64,000 bases of DNA from Parelaphostrongylus tenuis (lineage: Eukaryota > Nematoda > Chromadorea > Rhabditida > Metastrongylidae). The stretch covers positions 62,001 through 126,000 of the forward strand of contig JAHQIW010004511.1 in assembly GCA_019055375.1 (NCBI GenBank). Reading direction: 5' to 3'. The notes under the pieces were generated by a model. It saw only the letters and a program-made list of their open reading frames with translations. It made no database searches and was not told the DNA's origin. The translations under genes were made by a program, and so were the position numbers. The stretch's first letter is position 1, and every line of letters begins with the position of its first letter. Shown piece after piece: positions 20,950 through 31,700 of this stretch.

Positions 20950-22120
20950 TTTTCTCATTGTTTTATCGATCGCTATCTGGCATTATTCGTATTTGAGCAC
21001 CGATTTCAGTTGTACTCCGGTATGTTCGCAATTGAGCAATTACTTTCACTTGCTTAGGAAACGGCTTTTGTTTATGGTCACAACACAATACGGAATGATG
21101 TGCTCAAACACAACTGACATAAGGCACTGGATGCTATCTAAATCCAGAAGAGGTAAAATTGAAAAGATTCATACAAACTGTGCTGTTTGTTGAATTACAG
21201 AGGGATGTTTGCGTTGACTGTAGTCAGCTTTCACTAAGACCGGAAGAAAGCCTGATTTTTTTAGACCTACAGTAGCTCTTTGGTCAAGTAATGAGAAAAT
21301 AAAAATGATTATGAGTGCCTATATTCTTCTTGCTATATGCATCTCTATGAAGATGAGCTCATGAGCAAAATTGAAGTTCACATCAATTCATTTCAGATAC
21401 GGAATTCAATAACAATATTGTCCTAGGGTGATTACTTCTTTTTCGATCAACTTAATTTCCACTATTTTCGAGCTAGATTCAAACGTCGCTCCAAAATCAA
21501 CTAGTAGGATGACCAATCGAAGAAATTGATATTGAAACAAAACCACACTGGATCTGTGTTACGACGAAGATCCATAAACGTCTTAACAATCTTAGGACAG
21601 GAGAACAAGGAGAAAGAAAGTGTCAAGAAAGCAACAGGCCAGCCTCATTAGTCCGCAAACTAGGTATCCAGTCTATGACGTCTGAAGGTGCGCTGACCGA
21701 TAAGAGGCGGCAGAACCTCTCTGCGCATACGATGGCAGAACACTCGCATGAGACTTCGGTTTTCGTATTCTTTTTGGAGCCTCGGACCGCAACAGATGTC
21801 ATGTGCCCGCATTGCACGAAAAAAGAGCAGGAATATCTACATACGTTAATCAAATTCTGGAACCTTTGTTATTACCAGGGGAAAGATTATGCCGCGAAAT
21901 ATCGGGGATATACCATGTCGTTCACTTTTACATGAACCGTCAAGTCGATTAATACAAAATCCCCTCTATTCGCATTGCCAATTCCTGTCTTCAACTATCG
22001 AGTCATGAGATCTACTCAATTTTATTCATACTGCCTTTTAGTAGTGTTACGATGTTACATCATCTAGTCGCGTTCGAGTTTATAGATGCTAATAGATGAA
22101 AATGAGCAGGTAGCAAAGCG
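20950..22120. other. No gene recognised
   Basis: Overlapping frames of 66-86 codons at 20993, 21623 and 21675 occur on both strands over the same DNA and show no family signature or splice sites. Confidence 0.4.
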
Positions 22121-22124
22121 ATGG

Positions 22125-22200
22125 CCCTGGTGTGCGTAATGCTAGCACGTGAACCGGTATGAGTGACATGTCAGTTCAACTTCTGCGGGGTCGAATACTT
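22125..22200 (+). mobile_element. Diverged SINE-B-like fragment
   Basis: CGTAATGCTAGCACGTGAACC, then GTCAGTTCAACTTCTGCGG resembling a B box; the same GGATTCAACTTCTGC signature occurs at about 23016. Strongly decayed. Confidence 0.35.
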
Positions 22201-22269
22201 TGCGTACCACTTAATACTCCTAGATGTGGTTTGTGAAAAGGTTTGGACCGCTTCGAAGTTGGTACGTCT

Positions 22270-22316
22270 GTGGCTGACGTACATTTCGGTGGTATCGCAC
22301 GCTTCATTAGAGCCAC
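22270..22316 (-). ncRNA. Hammerhead-like motif, class C, perfect helix I
   Basis: Minus strand: helix I GTGGCT, core CTAATGA, helix II region of 16 nt, GAA, ATGTACGT (near-palindrome), cleavage-position C (GUC), then AGCCAC, fully complementary to GTGGCT over 6 bp. The core has one change (G5 to A), likely to reduce or abolish catalysis. Helix II pairing is weaker than in other copies. Confidence 0.6.
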
Positions 22317-22533
22317 ACGTCCCACAATGGACCCTACTTTATATTAGGGATCGGGGGACGTTTTGGCGATAGCATATGATATTGTGCTCTCACCCTTTTT
22401 TTTCAATAGATGGCTTACAGCTGGTGATGAATATGTAGACATTACCTTCCGGCTGACTGCTTTTGATCCTTGCAATAAACATTCAATATAGATAGTGAGA
22501 ATGTTTAAAGCCTTTTCAAGGCTGCTAAGTCAA

Positions 22534-22579
22534 TGGTTCACGTACGTTTCGGCGGTATCGGCCGCTTTATCAGAGCCAA
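22534..22579 (-). ncRNA. Hammerhead-like motif, class C
   Basis: Minus strand: TTGGCT, core CTGATAA, helix II GCGG/CCGC, GAA, the palindrome ACGTACGT, G at the cleavage position (not allowed by the NUH rule), then AACCA. Helix I keeps four of five pairs. G8 is A in the core, so it is probably inactive. Confidence 0.5.
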
Positions 22580-22742
22580 CGCTCTACAGTGAGCGCTACT
22601 TCATAGCCGGACGGGGAAACGTTTTGGTTATAGCACGTGATATTGTATTATTACCATTATTTTCTTGATCGATGGACTACGGCTGATAGTGAATATGTAG
22701 CCATCACCTTCCAATCAATTTTCTAAACATCGCCATAAAACT

Positions 22743-22773
<31 letters not shown>

Positions 22774-22786
22774 ATATATGTATATT
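22743..22786. repeat. (TA)n/(TATG)n microsatellite
   Basis: TA repeats interrupted by TATG units at the end of the tandem hammerhead repeat. Confidence 0.93.
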
Positions 22787-22964
22787 CATAAAATCATGAC
22801 ACAGTAAAGAATTGTAAAAACAAAGAATCCAAAAAGATTACGCTTCGCATAGTTCCAGTTAAACTGGATCTGAGCAGCTATGTGCTTACGAACTAAGCTC
22901 GTTAAAGGTTGGTTGCTGGCAGCTACGATATAAGGTATAGAAGAAAGAATGGTAGTAATGCTGT

Positions 22965-23040
22965 GATATCGGCGGTGAAATGGTAGTACGCACCTTGGTA
23001 TGAGTAGATTGCGGATTCAACTTCTGCTTGGAGTAATAAG
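22965..23040 (+). mobile_element. Diverged SINE-B-like fragment
   Basis: GGCGGTGAAATGGTAGTACGC is A-box-like and GCGGATTCAACTTCTGC is B-box-like with family spacing of about 40 nt. The body after it is not conserved. Confidence 0.35.
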
Positions 23041-23690
23041 ACTACTACAACAATCACTATCGCTAACTCGACTCACCGAGCTTTGCGGCTGATGAGTATA
23101 AACTAAATGTCTTCCATTCTCAGATAGAGGAAGTCATATGCAGTGACAATTAGTTCTATAAATATGTTGTCGGAGAACTAAACGCTGAGATGAAAAAAGC
23201 CTAAGAGAAGAAATGCAGAGTCAGAAAATTCACACTACAAGAAATACATAAAAGTAGAAACTGCAGAACAGGAATCTTATCCGCGGCATATCTCTGCCAT
23301 AGAAGCATATTTTCAAAAGAAGGAGAGTCGTCGCTGAACATGGGAGTCACCTTACATCGTGATGCAAACGAAGGTCGAGGATACTTCACGAAAAAAGGTA
23401 AAGCCTGTATGACACACTAATAGTTTCATCATTCTGGCTGAGTTCGATCACGGCTGCGCAAATGGTTGATTGAGCCGTACATTGAAAAAGAATTGATGCC
23501 ATTTGTATAAAGGAAAAGTAAAGGTTTGCATGTCAAGAACATGGTGAACATCTCCTGCAGGCGTGGCTAGCACGTTAAGGAAGACCCAACCAAAGAATGA
23601 TGGCTTTTTGTTAAGAAATACAAATATCGCAAGCTGTCAATGGTTTTAGTCTGTGTCAGTAAGAGGTGTAGCCGTGCTAATGACGGCGAC
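23041..23690. other. No gene recognised
   Basis: No family-level similarity, shared repeat or paired splice sites seen. Confidence 0.4.
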
Positions 23691-23724
23691 GTGTTGATGG
23701 CTTCGGTGGAAATAGATATCGCTC

Positions 23725-23880
23725 GTTTCGAGTGCTTTCTTAAAACTACGCTTGAATTTCAACATATCTCATGATTGTTAATTGAGCCAACATGTTATAT
23801 GGTCTGTTACTGGGCTCTTCTACAGCCCGATACACGTGTTCCAGCCTGGAGCAGCCTCGTCAGTAAGGCAGAGTCATTTG
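23725..23880 (-). mobile_element. Class A hammerhead element, decayed copy
   Basis: CGTTTCGAGTGCTTTCTTAA at 23725 matches the terminal motif of the elements at 1-301 and 52.1 kb. The interior shares GAGCCAACATGTTATATGGTCTG and the class A hammerhead on the minus strand. The far end is not clear. Confidence 0.5.
23825..23869 (-). ncRNA. Hammerhead-like motif, class A, intact CUGACGA core
   Basis: Minus strand: helix I strand GCCTTA, core CTGACGA (exact CUGANGA), a helix II region GGCT/GGCT pairable with wobbles, GGA in place of GAA, the palindrome ACACGTGT, A (GUA), then TCGGGC. Helix I has one mismatch and one wobble. A13 to G is the main defect. Confidence 0.55.
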
Positions 23881-24094
23881 TCTTTAAGCAAACCTCTCGG
23901 GGCACTCCAGTCTCCAATACTAAGAGAAGGCGACGAAAATAATGAGTGTAGCCTTAACAAAACACTCGAAAAGAACGGTGGAAAATCCATACCTCAAAGG
24001 TCGCCCTCTGTTCTCTTGCAGTGGATATAGAATCGACTACACACCAAGCATTTACAAAATGTTAAGAAATATCTAGGAAATTCATAGAGTCGAG

Positions 24095-24290
24095 AGTAGA
24101 GGTCGCGCCGCGCGTGGAGCCGACCCCACCCCTCAACACTCTGCGGTAGTCAGCAAGAAACGCCACAGCTAGGCTATCCTCAAGATTGCGAGCAGACATG
24201 CTAGTCCAGTATTCTACGTCATTCAAGAAGAAGAGGAAAAACGAATCGAATGCTAGAAGTACTGTCTGTAATCCGCATTATAAATTGTGG
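24095..24290 (+). repeat. Repeat D copy without insertion
   Basis: CCCCTCAACACTCTGCGGTAG.. through AACGCCACAGCTAGGCTATCCT and CATTCAAGAAGAAGAGG aligns with 50.43-50.53 plus 51.65-51.72 kb. At 24206-24210 (CCAGT) the copy runs straight through, whereas the 50-kb copy has 1.1 kb inserted between two near-copies of CAGT. Function of the repeat itself is unknown. Confidence 0.7.
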
Positions 24291-24299
24291 TGACGGGTG

Positions 24300-25815
24300 G
24301 TGTCAAATAGAAAAATATTAGATATATGACTTTGAGATTATACATAGAAGCAATGCTTTTTTCCCAAGTAAAGTGGCAAAAGAGCAGGCTTCCTAACAAA
24401 TAACGGACAACTTCTTCAATGCCAGAGCTCTTGAAAACTTGATTGATATATTGAACATGTTTTATTCTATGGTATTAACTGAGCGAACAACTCCTCTAAG
24501 GTATACTTGGCTCACAAAATCAATTAATATTGGAATTCTTGAAAAAGAAATTGCAGCTAATCAAAGTATTGGACTTAGGCACGACAGCTTCAGGCATCGA
24601 CGCTGTCATTCGCTGACATCATCGTAACATTCTACCGAGCGAAATAAGTGAACATCGAGAAAAAAGCTAGGATAAGAATGGATTTGTAGGTTCTAGGGAA
24701 AAGGAGATCAGCCTATAATTCTATTATAATGAGCAAACATTCGCCGTTTTAACAAAGATATTTAGATTCTAATGGCTTATAGTCAAAACAATAGATTTTC
24801 ATGTCGGAGCAAAACATATATCTGGATTTGAAACGCCAAATTATTTTCTCTTGAGAAAAGAAGAACAGAACAAATCTCAAAAAAACATTTTCAACGACGT
24901 CTGTGCTGCGAAAATCGTGTTAACTCATTCAGAACAGCGCCCATATTCTGCGACGCATCACTTTGACGGTATGTCGTTGGAAAGCGATTGAAATGTACAA
25001 AAAAATTTTTGAATGCCAACATTTAACGAAATTATCGCTGATAAAACTCGGATGCAACTCCCGTCTGATCTCCAATGTTTTGCATACCACGCAATAGTCT
25101 TAGTTTTATCCATGCTACTGTAAAAACCAGTGAAAATAGAAAATTCATTTGAATTCTTATGAAATTGTTTTCCTTGAATGAGGTAATTACGATGCTTATC
25201 ATTTACTTCTAATATCCTGTCATTGCTATAAAATATTGTCATAAAATATCTAAGCAACCATGCCAGATAAAAAACCGAAGTCAACGAAATGCTTGCCAAA
25301 AACTGATGCCGAACTTTGTATGAGATGCTAGGTTGTCAACGCAAAGATATCTGTGTGTCTCTTCGCTGGCCGCAATATTTAGACCGCGTACTCTCTTAAA
25401 AACCACTACTTTCCTACCGTAAACCTTTTCAGAGAAGAACATTAGTATATACAAAGCTGTACTCTGCAAGTATCCAATGATTACGAAAACTCTGCTGCAA
25501 AAGCTGTGTTCGGTGAAAAATTCTCGCTGAATAGTGGAATTCATACATCAGCATACACAGCGTACGAAATTTTTTTCGCCTCAAAACTTAGAAATAGGCA
25601 ACTCAGATTTTCGCTAATGAAGCGTCTTTGTCCAGTAGTTGTTATTCAAGTTATTTCCAAGTATGAGAGAATTTGGAACCATTAACGGATTTTTGATTGG
25701 ATGAATCAAGATAAAAGATTTATTACTCCAATAGAAGGATAAAGCACTAGTTCGTCGATATCATTACGGGGCACAAAGTGGAATCGTTTAGTGTTACATA
25801 TTTATCATAAGAAAG
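24300..25815. other. No gene confirmed
   Basis: Two minus-strand frames (25281-25544 and 24958-25299, 87 and 113 codons) overlap slightly and contain hydrophobic stretches. They start from non-conserved positions, and I recognise no receptor or enzyme family in them. Confidence 0.4.

Positions 25816-25817
<2 letters not shown>

Positions 25818-25848
<31 letters not shown>
25818..25848. repeat. (TA)n microsatellite
   Basis: About 15 TA units followed by GTGTACATAGGTATATATACG. Confidence 0.95.
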
Positions 25849-25851
<3 letters not shown>

Positions 25852-26224
25852 ACATAGGTATATATACGTATATACATGATGAGAAACGGAACATTCAGCC
25901 GGACGAATGAATCACTGCTGACGAAATTTTTCCGTGGTAAAAACATCCAGCTGCGATTTGATCAATATTCGCAGAACTACGTTTCTTGCTATATTTTTGC
26001 TCCATCTAATAGAAGTCTTCAAGAAAACTGTCGTATAAACAACAATGTGCCCAATTCCAACCTATGCATTTTGTATCTTTTGCACAGTGCGACATAAACT
26101 GCGGGTATCCCAGCTCTCTTGGATTCGATTCGATTTGCTTCTTCGCATGTGTTATCATTCATGATCGTCTCATTTTGCGTGTGAGTACGACAAAAGATCT
26201 GTGGTCTTCTGAATGCCCTTAAGT

Positions 26225-26405
26225 GGGCGATATCAAACGCATCCTAGGTAGCTAACTTCTGTGGAATCCACGAGTACATCTGAACCCAGACTGATCGGTC
26301 ATCAATCTTCCAACTCCACAGTAACTTGGAGTTTAGTTGGCTCTGGACGGGATAGAATCAATCGTGTAGTGAACGGTATCACTACCATTGCGCCACTCGC
26401 GTCTT
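26225..26405 (-). mobile_element. Possible third tRNA-derived SINE (SINE-C)
   Basis: Minus strand from 26405: GCGAGTGGCGCAATGGTAG, a strong A box (TGGCGCAATGG), then ACGATTGATTCTATCCCG about 40 nt later at the B-box position. The remainder has no full cloverleaf. Only one copy is seen, so a decayed tRNA pseudogene is the alternative. Confidence 0.4.
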
Positions 26406-26424
26406 GTAGTATGAAAGAACAAAC

Positions 26425-27385
26425 ATAAGGAAAGAGTCAATGTACCAGAAATGTAGCTAAATTCTTACTTAACTTGAAAGATTCTTTGTAACTAGTGCAA
26501 GTTCTATTGATAGATTCGTATCTGTAATCATCATGAAAGACATGGTTACAAGAAGACAACTCTTCCCAAAGAAAACAATGAAATATTTAGGAGTACCTTT
26601 CTACCATAATCTTACGTCTGACAAAACATACGGCTCTTAGATTATTTTCAAATAAATTTTCATAGTCCAGTATTTGTTAGAGTTGAGCGAGTATTACCCA
26701 GAAAGAATAGAATCACCAAAAATAGCATTACTTCGTTGCCGCGGAAGCAACGGATTTTTTTAAGAAATCACGAAATCATGGGTTAAAAATTTTCTCTAGT
26801 GTTATAAGGAGAAAAAAGATTCGCCCTTTTACAGGAAGGAAACATATTAGTTTCCCAACAGAAATATTTTCTATATTCCAGAAATTCACGGATGAAAAAA
26901 GCTAATGTTGTACGGTAAAAACCAATTATTGATGCGGATTTCAAGTACCACAATTAATTTGAAGGCTTATTGAAAATTAAGCACTTCAAAATGACCATAA
27001 AAATCTATTGGAGTAGCTGACATATGGAGACCAGAAAGCGTTTTCTTGCCAAGAAGCTGAGAAATGTTAATGGAGGTGTGTGACCTTGGTTCAATAGAAC
27101 AGTGCGCATTATAAAAATGTGAGAAGCACATAGAACCAGAACACCGCTCGTCAACAATTCCATTAGGAATGGCGATATAGGAACAAAGAGATTGAAAAAT
27201 AAGTAGTGGAAGTTGAAAAAATTTGAAGAAAAAAAAAACCAAAAACGAGAAAGAAGTGATCATCATAAATTATGAGATGATGTTGAACGAATTTACATCT
27301 GTCAGATCACTAAATCATATAATTAACCAATGAAACAGAAAAATATATTCTAGAGTCCATTTCATTCGATTGATTATGAACCTCG
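26425..27385. other. No gene recognised
   Basis: AT-rich, stop-rich. The 99-codon minus-strand frame at 26967-27266 is low complexity at its start (poly-F) and unlikely to be real. Confidence 0.45.
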
Positions 27386-27710
27386 CTCTAAACATTCAAT
27401 ATAGCCTGCGAGAATGTCTAGAGCTTTTTTGAGGTTGGTGCATCAGAGCCATACTCACGTTTCGGTGGTGTCACCCGCTCCATTAGTAGACCACGCGCCG
27501 CGCTGAAGTTTACTTTATAGCCTCACAGACTCACACAATGCTGAATGCTTAAATCGAGATTTAGAAACAGTCGATTAGATGGGATTCCACATATTCACCA
27601 AAGCAGCAATCCATCGACTGAAGAAATGGTGATAACACAGTGCCACGTACTTTTGCTATAAGACGTCTCTCCATCTCTGCTAACAAAGTATAGTTCAGTG
27701 TGAGGCGTGG

Positions 27711-27753
27711 GCCACAGATGAAGCGGGCGACACTGCCGAAACGTACGTTTGGC
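27711..27753 (+). ncRNA. Hammerhead-like motif, class C
   Basis: GCCA (27711), core CAGATGA (U4 to A), an extra A, helix II GCGG/CTGC with a 6-nt loop, GAA at 27738, the perfect palindrome ACGTACGT, T (GUU), then TGGC pairing with GCCA over 4 bp. It is followed at once by a duplicated core lacking helix I. Confidence 0.6.
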
Positions 27754-28001
27754 AAATGAAGCGGGCGACACTGCCGAAACGTACGTTTGGCTCTGACACA
27801 CCGGCCTCGAAAAGGCTCTAAACATTGCCACAAGCCATACTGAATGCCTAAAGCGAAGTTCAAAAACAATCGATGAGGTGGATTTTTACAAATTCACTAC
27901 CAGCCGTAATCCATTGACTGGTAAAAATGGTGATATCACATTATCACGTCCTATCACCATAAATAACGTCCATCTACCCTGCTATTAAAGTTGGGTTCAG
28001 C

Positions 28002-28304
28002 GTGGGGGCATGGGTCACTGATGAAGCGGGCGACACTGCCGAAACGTACGCATGGCTCCGACACACCGGCCTCGAAAAAGCTCTAAACAGTCTCACAGAC
28101 TACATTCAGGAGTTGCAGGAAGTGTTGGTACAGATCAACGATGACATCACACAACCATCACCATATCAAGGACAAAGCTCACGCCTTTTTGGGGCGGCGA
28201 ATGAAATTGCTGCCAGTAACGCAACTCGCAACAGGCTCCTTATTTTATATTTGAATAAAGTAATTGAGTTTCTCCACCGTTTTCAAAAGAATTCTCAGAC
28301 CTAA
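28002..28304 (+). other. 100-codon frame running out of the hammerhead repeat
   Basis: A GTG-initiated frame begins inside the repeat and continues as TDYIQELQEVLVQINDDI and ATRNRLLILYLNKVIEFLHRF. The second half is amphipathic and could be a decayed coding segment or chance. No AUG start, no recognised family. Confidence 0.15.
28013..28057 (+). ncRNA. Hammerhead-like motif, class C, intact CUGAUGA core
   Basis: GGTCA, exact core CTGATGA (28018-28024), extra A, GCGG/CTGC helix II, GAA, ACGTACGC (palindrome broken at its last base), A, then TGGCT. Helix I pairs over 5 positions with two wobbles. The core and GAA are consensus, but the broken palindrome leaves GCA at the cleavage site, outside the NUH rule. 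Confidence 0.6.
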
Positions 28305-28702
28305 AAATACGTTCATGTAAGACTCTTCAGAAGTCCTAAGTTGTCTGATACTTTTGAGTTACATTCTCGCAAGACAGGCAATGGAAATGTACTGTCATGA
28401 ACGTTGTTTTCTCGCTGAAAAATGACAGTTCTCAGAAGACGTGGGCGTGCTTCTTAATCAAAGTATGCTTGTAAAAGTTTGTTCATTGACATTTCATTTT
28501 TTTGTTACTGACAGCTTCACTTTATTTGATCCGTCGCACAGTCTTATTACTAAGCGGTTCATAGCACTTCTTGTATTCAGTATGTTATTCATATTCTTCA
28601 TGAACGTCTTAGAATATAGCTGAAACATGTATCATTGCAATTTTGAGGATAGCCAAGGAGTGGCATTTCATAATGCGTTCGTTGCTGACTGCCGAAGAAC
28701 TA

Positions 28703-28720
28703 GGGGGGGGGGGGGGGGGG
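28703..28720 (+). repeat. G18 homopolymer run
   Basis: Eighteen consecutive G then TGGG, followed by a CGCCCCGCGCCGC GC-rich patch, unusual in this AT-rich DNA. It could form a G-quadruplex, and run length may be an assembly artefact. Confidence 0.9.
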
Positions 28721-28749
28721 TGGGAATCGCCCCGCGCCGCATCACAATC

Positions 28750-31700
28750 ACTCAACCACAGCTCTCTTTGTGACACTATAGTACCTAAAAAAGGTAAAGT
28801 TTTCTTTTTTTTTACAGACCACTTACAAAACAGAAACAACGGAGTGATTATTCTGAACGAGAATGTGATTTTTTTCTTTATGACTACACCGCACTAAAGC
28901 TGACCTTGACAATTATATCATCCTGAGGAAATGAAGAAAACAAAATTACTATTCAGCATAAAAATACCTGAACCTTTCAAGAACCAAACCACAGTAATTT
29001 CTCTCAGACCATGACCTCATGGGTCTAATTAGAGGGAATGTTTGCAATTACCGACGAAATAAGCAAATATGTTGCAAGGAGAGGAAGCAACGAAAAATTC
29101 AATAGGGAAACGAATTGATGCGTTAAAAAGCAGAAAATAGGCGACAGGCAACAAACTTCATTGCGATCTTTACAGATAAGTCAAGATCAAAGAAATAGAG
29201 ACCAATTTTTGAGGGTTTCTTTAGCAAGTAGAAGAACAACCCCACATCTTCTCTGGTTCAGTGATGAACTGCTGTAGTAAACGAAGAGCTCCGTCGTATA
29301 ATCATCACTTTCATAAGACGTCTACTGAAAAACTTCAGTGAATTACGCCTCGTCGATAAAAGTGGTATAAATTGACTAATCACAAAAGAAGGAAAAAGAT
29401 TAGTTGGCATGAAAATGAGAATTGAAGCAGCGATAGAAAACATTAAATATAGTTCATACTGCAACTAAACTGAAGAGAGTAATATAGAAGGCGAAAGAAA
29501 ATACATTTGAAATTTGATATTCGTTCTGAAATTTCCTTTTATAATTTTTTTCTCAATATTTCTAATACCTCTCGTTACTTTGTATTTCCCCTAGTGACAT
29601 CTGAATATCTCGCTATACTTCTACCTGATTTACGTGATTTATGACAGAAAGGAAGACACGTAGAAGCATTAGAAAAATTGAAAGAGTTCTTAGATGGAAA
29701 GTATTTTAGTGGAGATGGAAAAAAATGTGGGAACAGAAAAGAAGAAAGTAAACAAACGTACCTTTCAAATTTCAAGAAGAATGTTCGAGTTTACATGTTG
29801 CACACAAATATCAAATGTTTTAAATTATGGATTAAACGATCAAGCCAGTGACTGACATGTTTGCACATTTGTATTGGTCTATTCGTAACTTTTTGGAGTC
29901 AACGCCATTTTGAAGCACATCAGTGAACTTGTTTTGAAGGGATCCACATAAATTATGGAAGTAGATAATAAAGTGTATGACGATTATGCGAAGGTATTGT
30001 AGAAAACAATTAAAAAACAAGTGCCTACAACGATGAATAGTCTCAGAGAAATGCCTGCCTATTTATTCAAATCACAAAAATCACTGACATTTTCGCGATA
30101 AGTTGAGGTTGATCAAATCCATAGAAAAGGGATTTTTAACAGTAATGAAGAAATACAACTCCTATTCACGAAAGCGGTCTTAGGTAAAAACAATGAGGAA
30201 ATGTTGAAAAGATTTACTGAAAATTACATTACATAGTGCGTGAAGGCCAACAGAGGAAAGTGAGTGAGAAGAAACTAAAATGAGTTTCTCTTCGTTCTAA
30301 TTTGCGGCTAGAAAGGCAGAATTACTTCAAAATTGCTACTAGTATAAATTGCGTCTCACTTCAACTGATTAGTTGGAGCCATGAATGTCAAAGGATTAGA
30401 GACTAAATCTCCCATAAAAATTGATGAAATCGCTGGGAGTATAAGTAGTAACAAGAGTGCATATCTAGGAGAAAAAAAAATGAGAGAGTTTTCTGCAGTT
30501 TTCCTCAATCGAATAACCAAAGTTACTGAGTAGTTTCCTCGAAAATGAAGTAAGGGAAGGTCTTTATAGACCTAGCGGCCTTCGCCAACCAGTGGACAGT
30601 TGTGGTGATATGTGACACCGGCGCTTGTGTGACAAGTGATATGGACGATATCAGTGATTGTGAGCACCACACCCTGCTTGTATGCTTTTCATTGCAAACC
30701 AGAAAGGCTAATGACAACTAGCTCACATATGATAGCCTTTGAGAAGCAAAATCATCCAAAAATGAAAAAAACCAGTTGCAGTCATTGTAGCATAAAGAAA
30801 GACTAGGAAACATATAGATTCCCATTAAAGATTTATGACTACAGCCATTTGAATTTTGGGATCGTTCACTAAAAAAAGGCAGACTACATTAATCAGACCA
30901 CAAAGGTCATCTAAAAAAATCCTTTTTTGTGGTTAGAAAAAATTTCACAGTTATTTTTTTTGTTAAGATTTTATCGTTATTTTGAAAATGATGAGTGATG
31001 AGAATATTAGCCGTCGTAGAAAATCATGTTATGATTGGATTAGCACAAGATAATCTAACGACAACAACTCAGAAAAAAATGCATCCAAATGCAACTGAGT
31101 GATGATTTTAATTTTTCAAATATTGATCTCTTCGGAAACTCACTTATTCAACCATCAGTAGTTTGCAGGCATGTCGCTTTCTCCTCATAACGAATTTCAG
31201 CCGCACCGAAAGACTTTTCAGCGATTCCTAGTAGACGATAGAATGTCTTGATGAAGACCTGGGAACGCCCAATTGTATGGATTCCAAGGATTCCTGGGAA
31301 AACCAGCACTCGATAAGTCAACGAAGAAAGAACACGACGGATCGTAAAGTCGTGGTCGAAGTTAGTCAGTCACACACCCACCACCCGTATCAATAATAGC
31401 TGCAAGACAATGAAACAAATGGCAGACGTGCTAAAACTCCGAAGATTCTACTATATGGGGCGATCCAAGAATCCAAACAAATATCAGAAGAAAAGTCGTT
31501 AGGTAAAATCCAATCACCCACGATGTTCATGAATCACGAGTCGTTAGCGAGTAAGTGATCATCTTAGAAGTCTAAAAAGAGTGATAAGGAAGGAATTGCG
31601 AAACACAATCTGTTATCTTACATGTGGTCTATTCGTTTCGTTTTTGCGTTTTTATTAGAATATATTGCCTGCTATGGCATCTCCAGAGTGAGTGATGATG

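Larger units (their letters stand above)
22236..22740 (-). repeat. Tandem (dimeric) class C hammerhead repeat, retrozyme-like
   Basis: Two successive related units on the minus strand each contain a class C motif (22270-22316 and 22534-22579), 264 bp apart. Shared blocks include GATAGCA/CRTGATATTGT, ACGTTTTGG, GAATATGTAG, CATTACCTTCC and the AAACATTC segment. The same blocks occur at 27.39-28.11 kb. Tandem units of a few hundred bp with a hammerhead in each are the known layout of metazoan retrozymes and hammerhead satellites. Confidence 0.65.
27391..28110 (+). repeat. Class C hammerhead repeat array, retrozyme-like
   Basis: The locus holds one minus-strand half copy (27391-27530, motif at about 27450-27490) and, on the plus strand, a unit from about 27560 to 27830 followed by another from 27830 to 28110. 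Both plus units share CCAT.GACTG..AAATGGTGATA, a CACGT-rich block and the hammerhead. Motif-to-motif distance from 27711 to 28013 is 302 bp. The first unit also has a local 38-bp duplication of the hammerhead core (27718-27755 and 27756-27793). If the flanking motifs cleaved, a circularisable RNA of about 302 nt would result; that is inference. Confidence 0.7.

Noticed and set aside
21623..21935. Overlapping frames on both strands (76 and 86 codons) considered as coding
   Set aside because: Both strands are open over the same DNA, and neither matches a family I know.
24958..25544. Two hydrophobic minus-strand frames considered as a chemoreceptor
   Set aside because: The frames overlap rather than join, and no conserved receptor motifs or exon borders were found.
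27561..27869. Minus-strand frames of 78 and 102 codons
   Set aside because: They are shadows of the tandem hammerhead repeat; the duplicated RTFRQCRPLH peptide is the 38-bp duplication read backwards.
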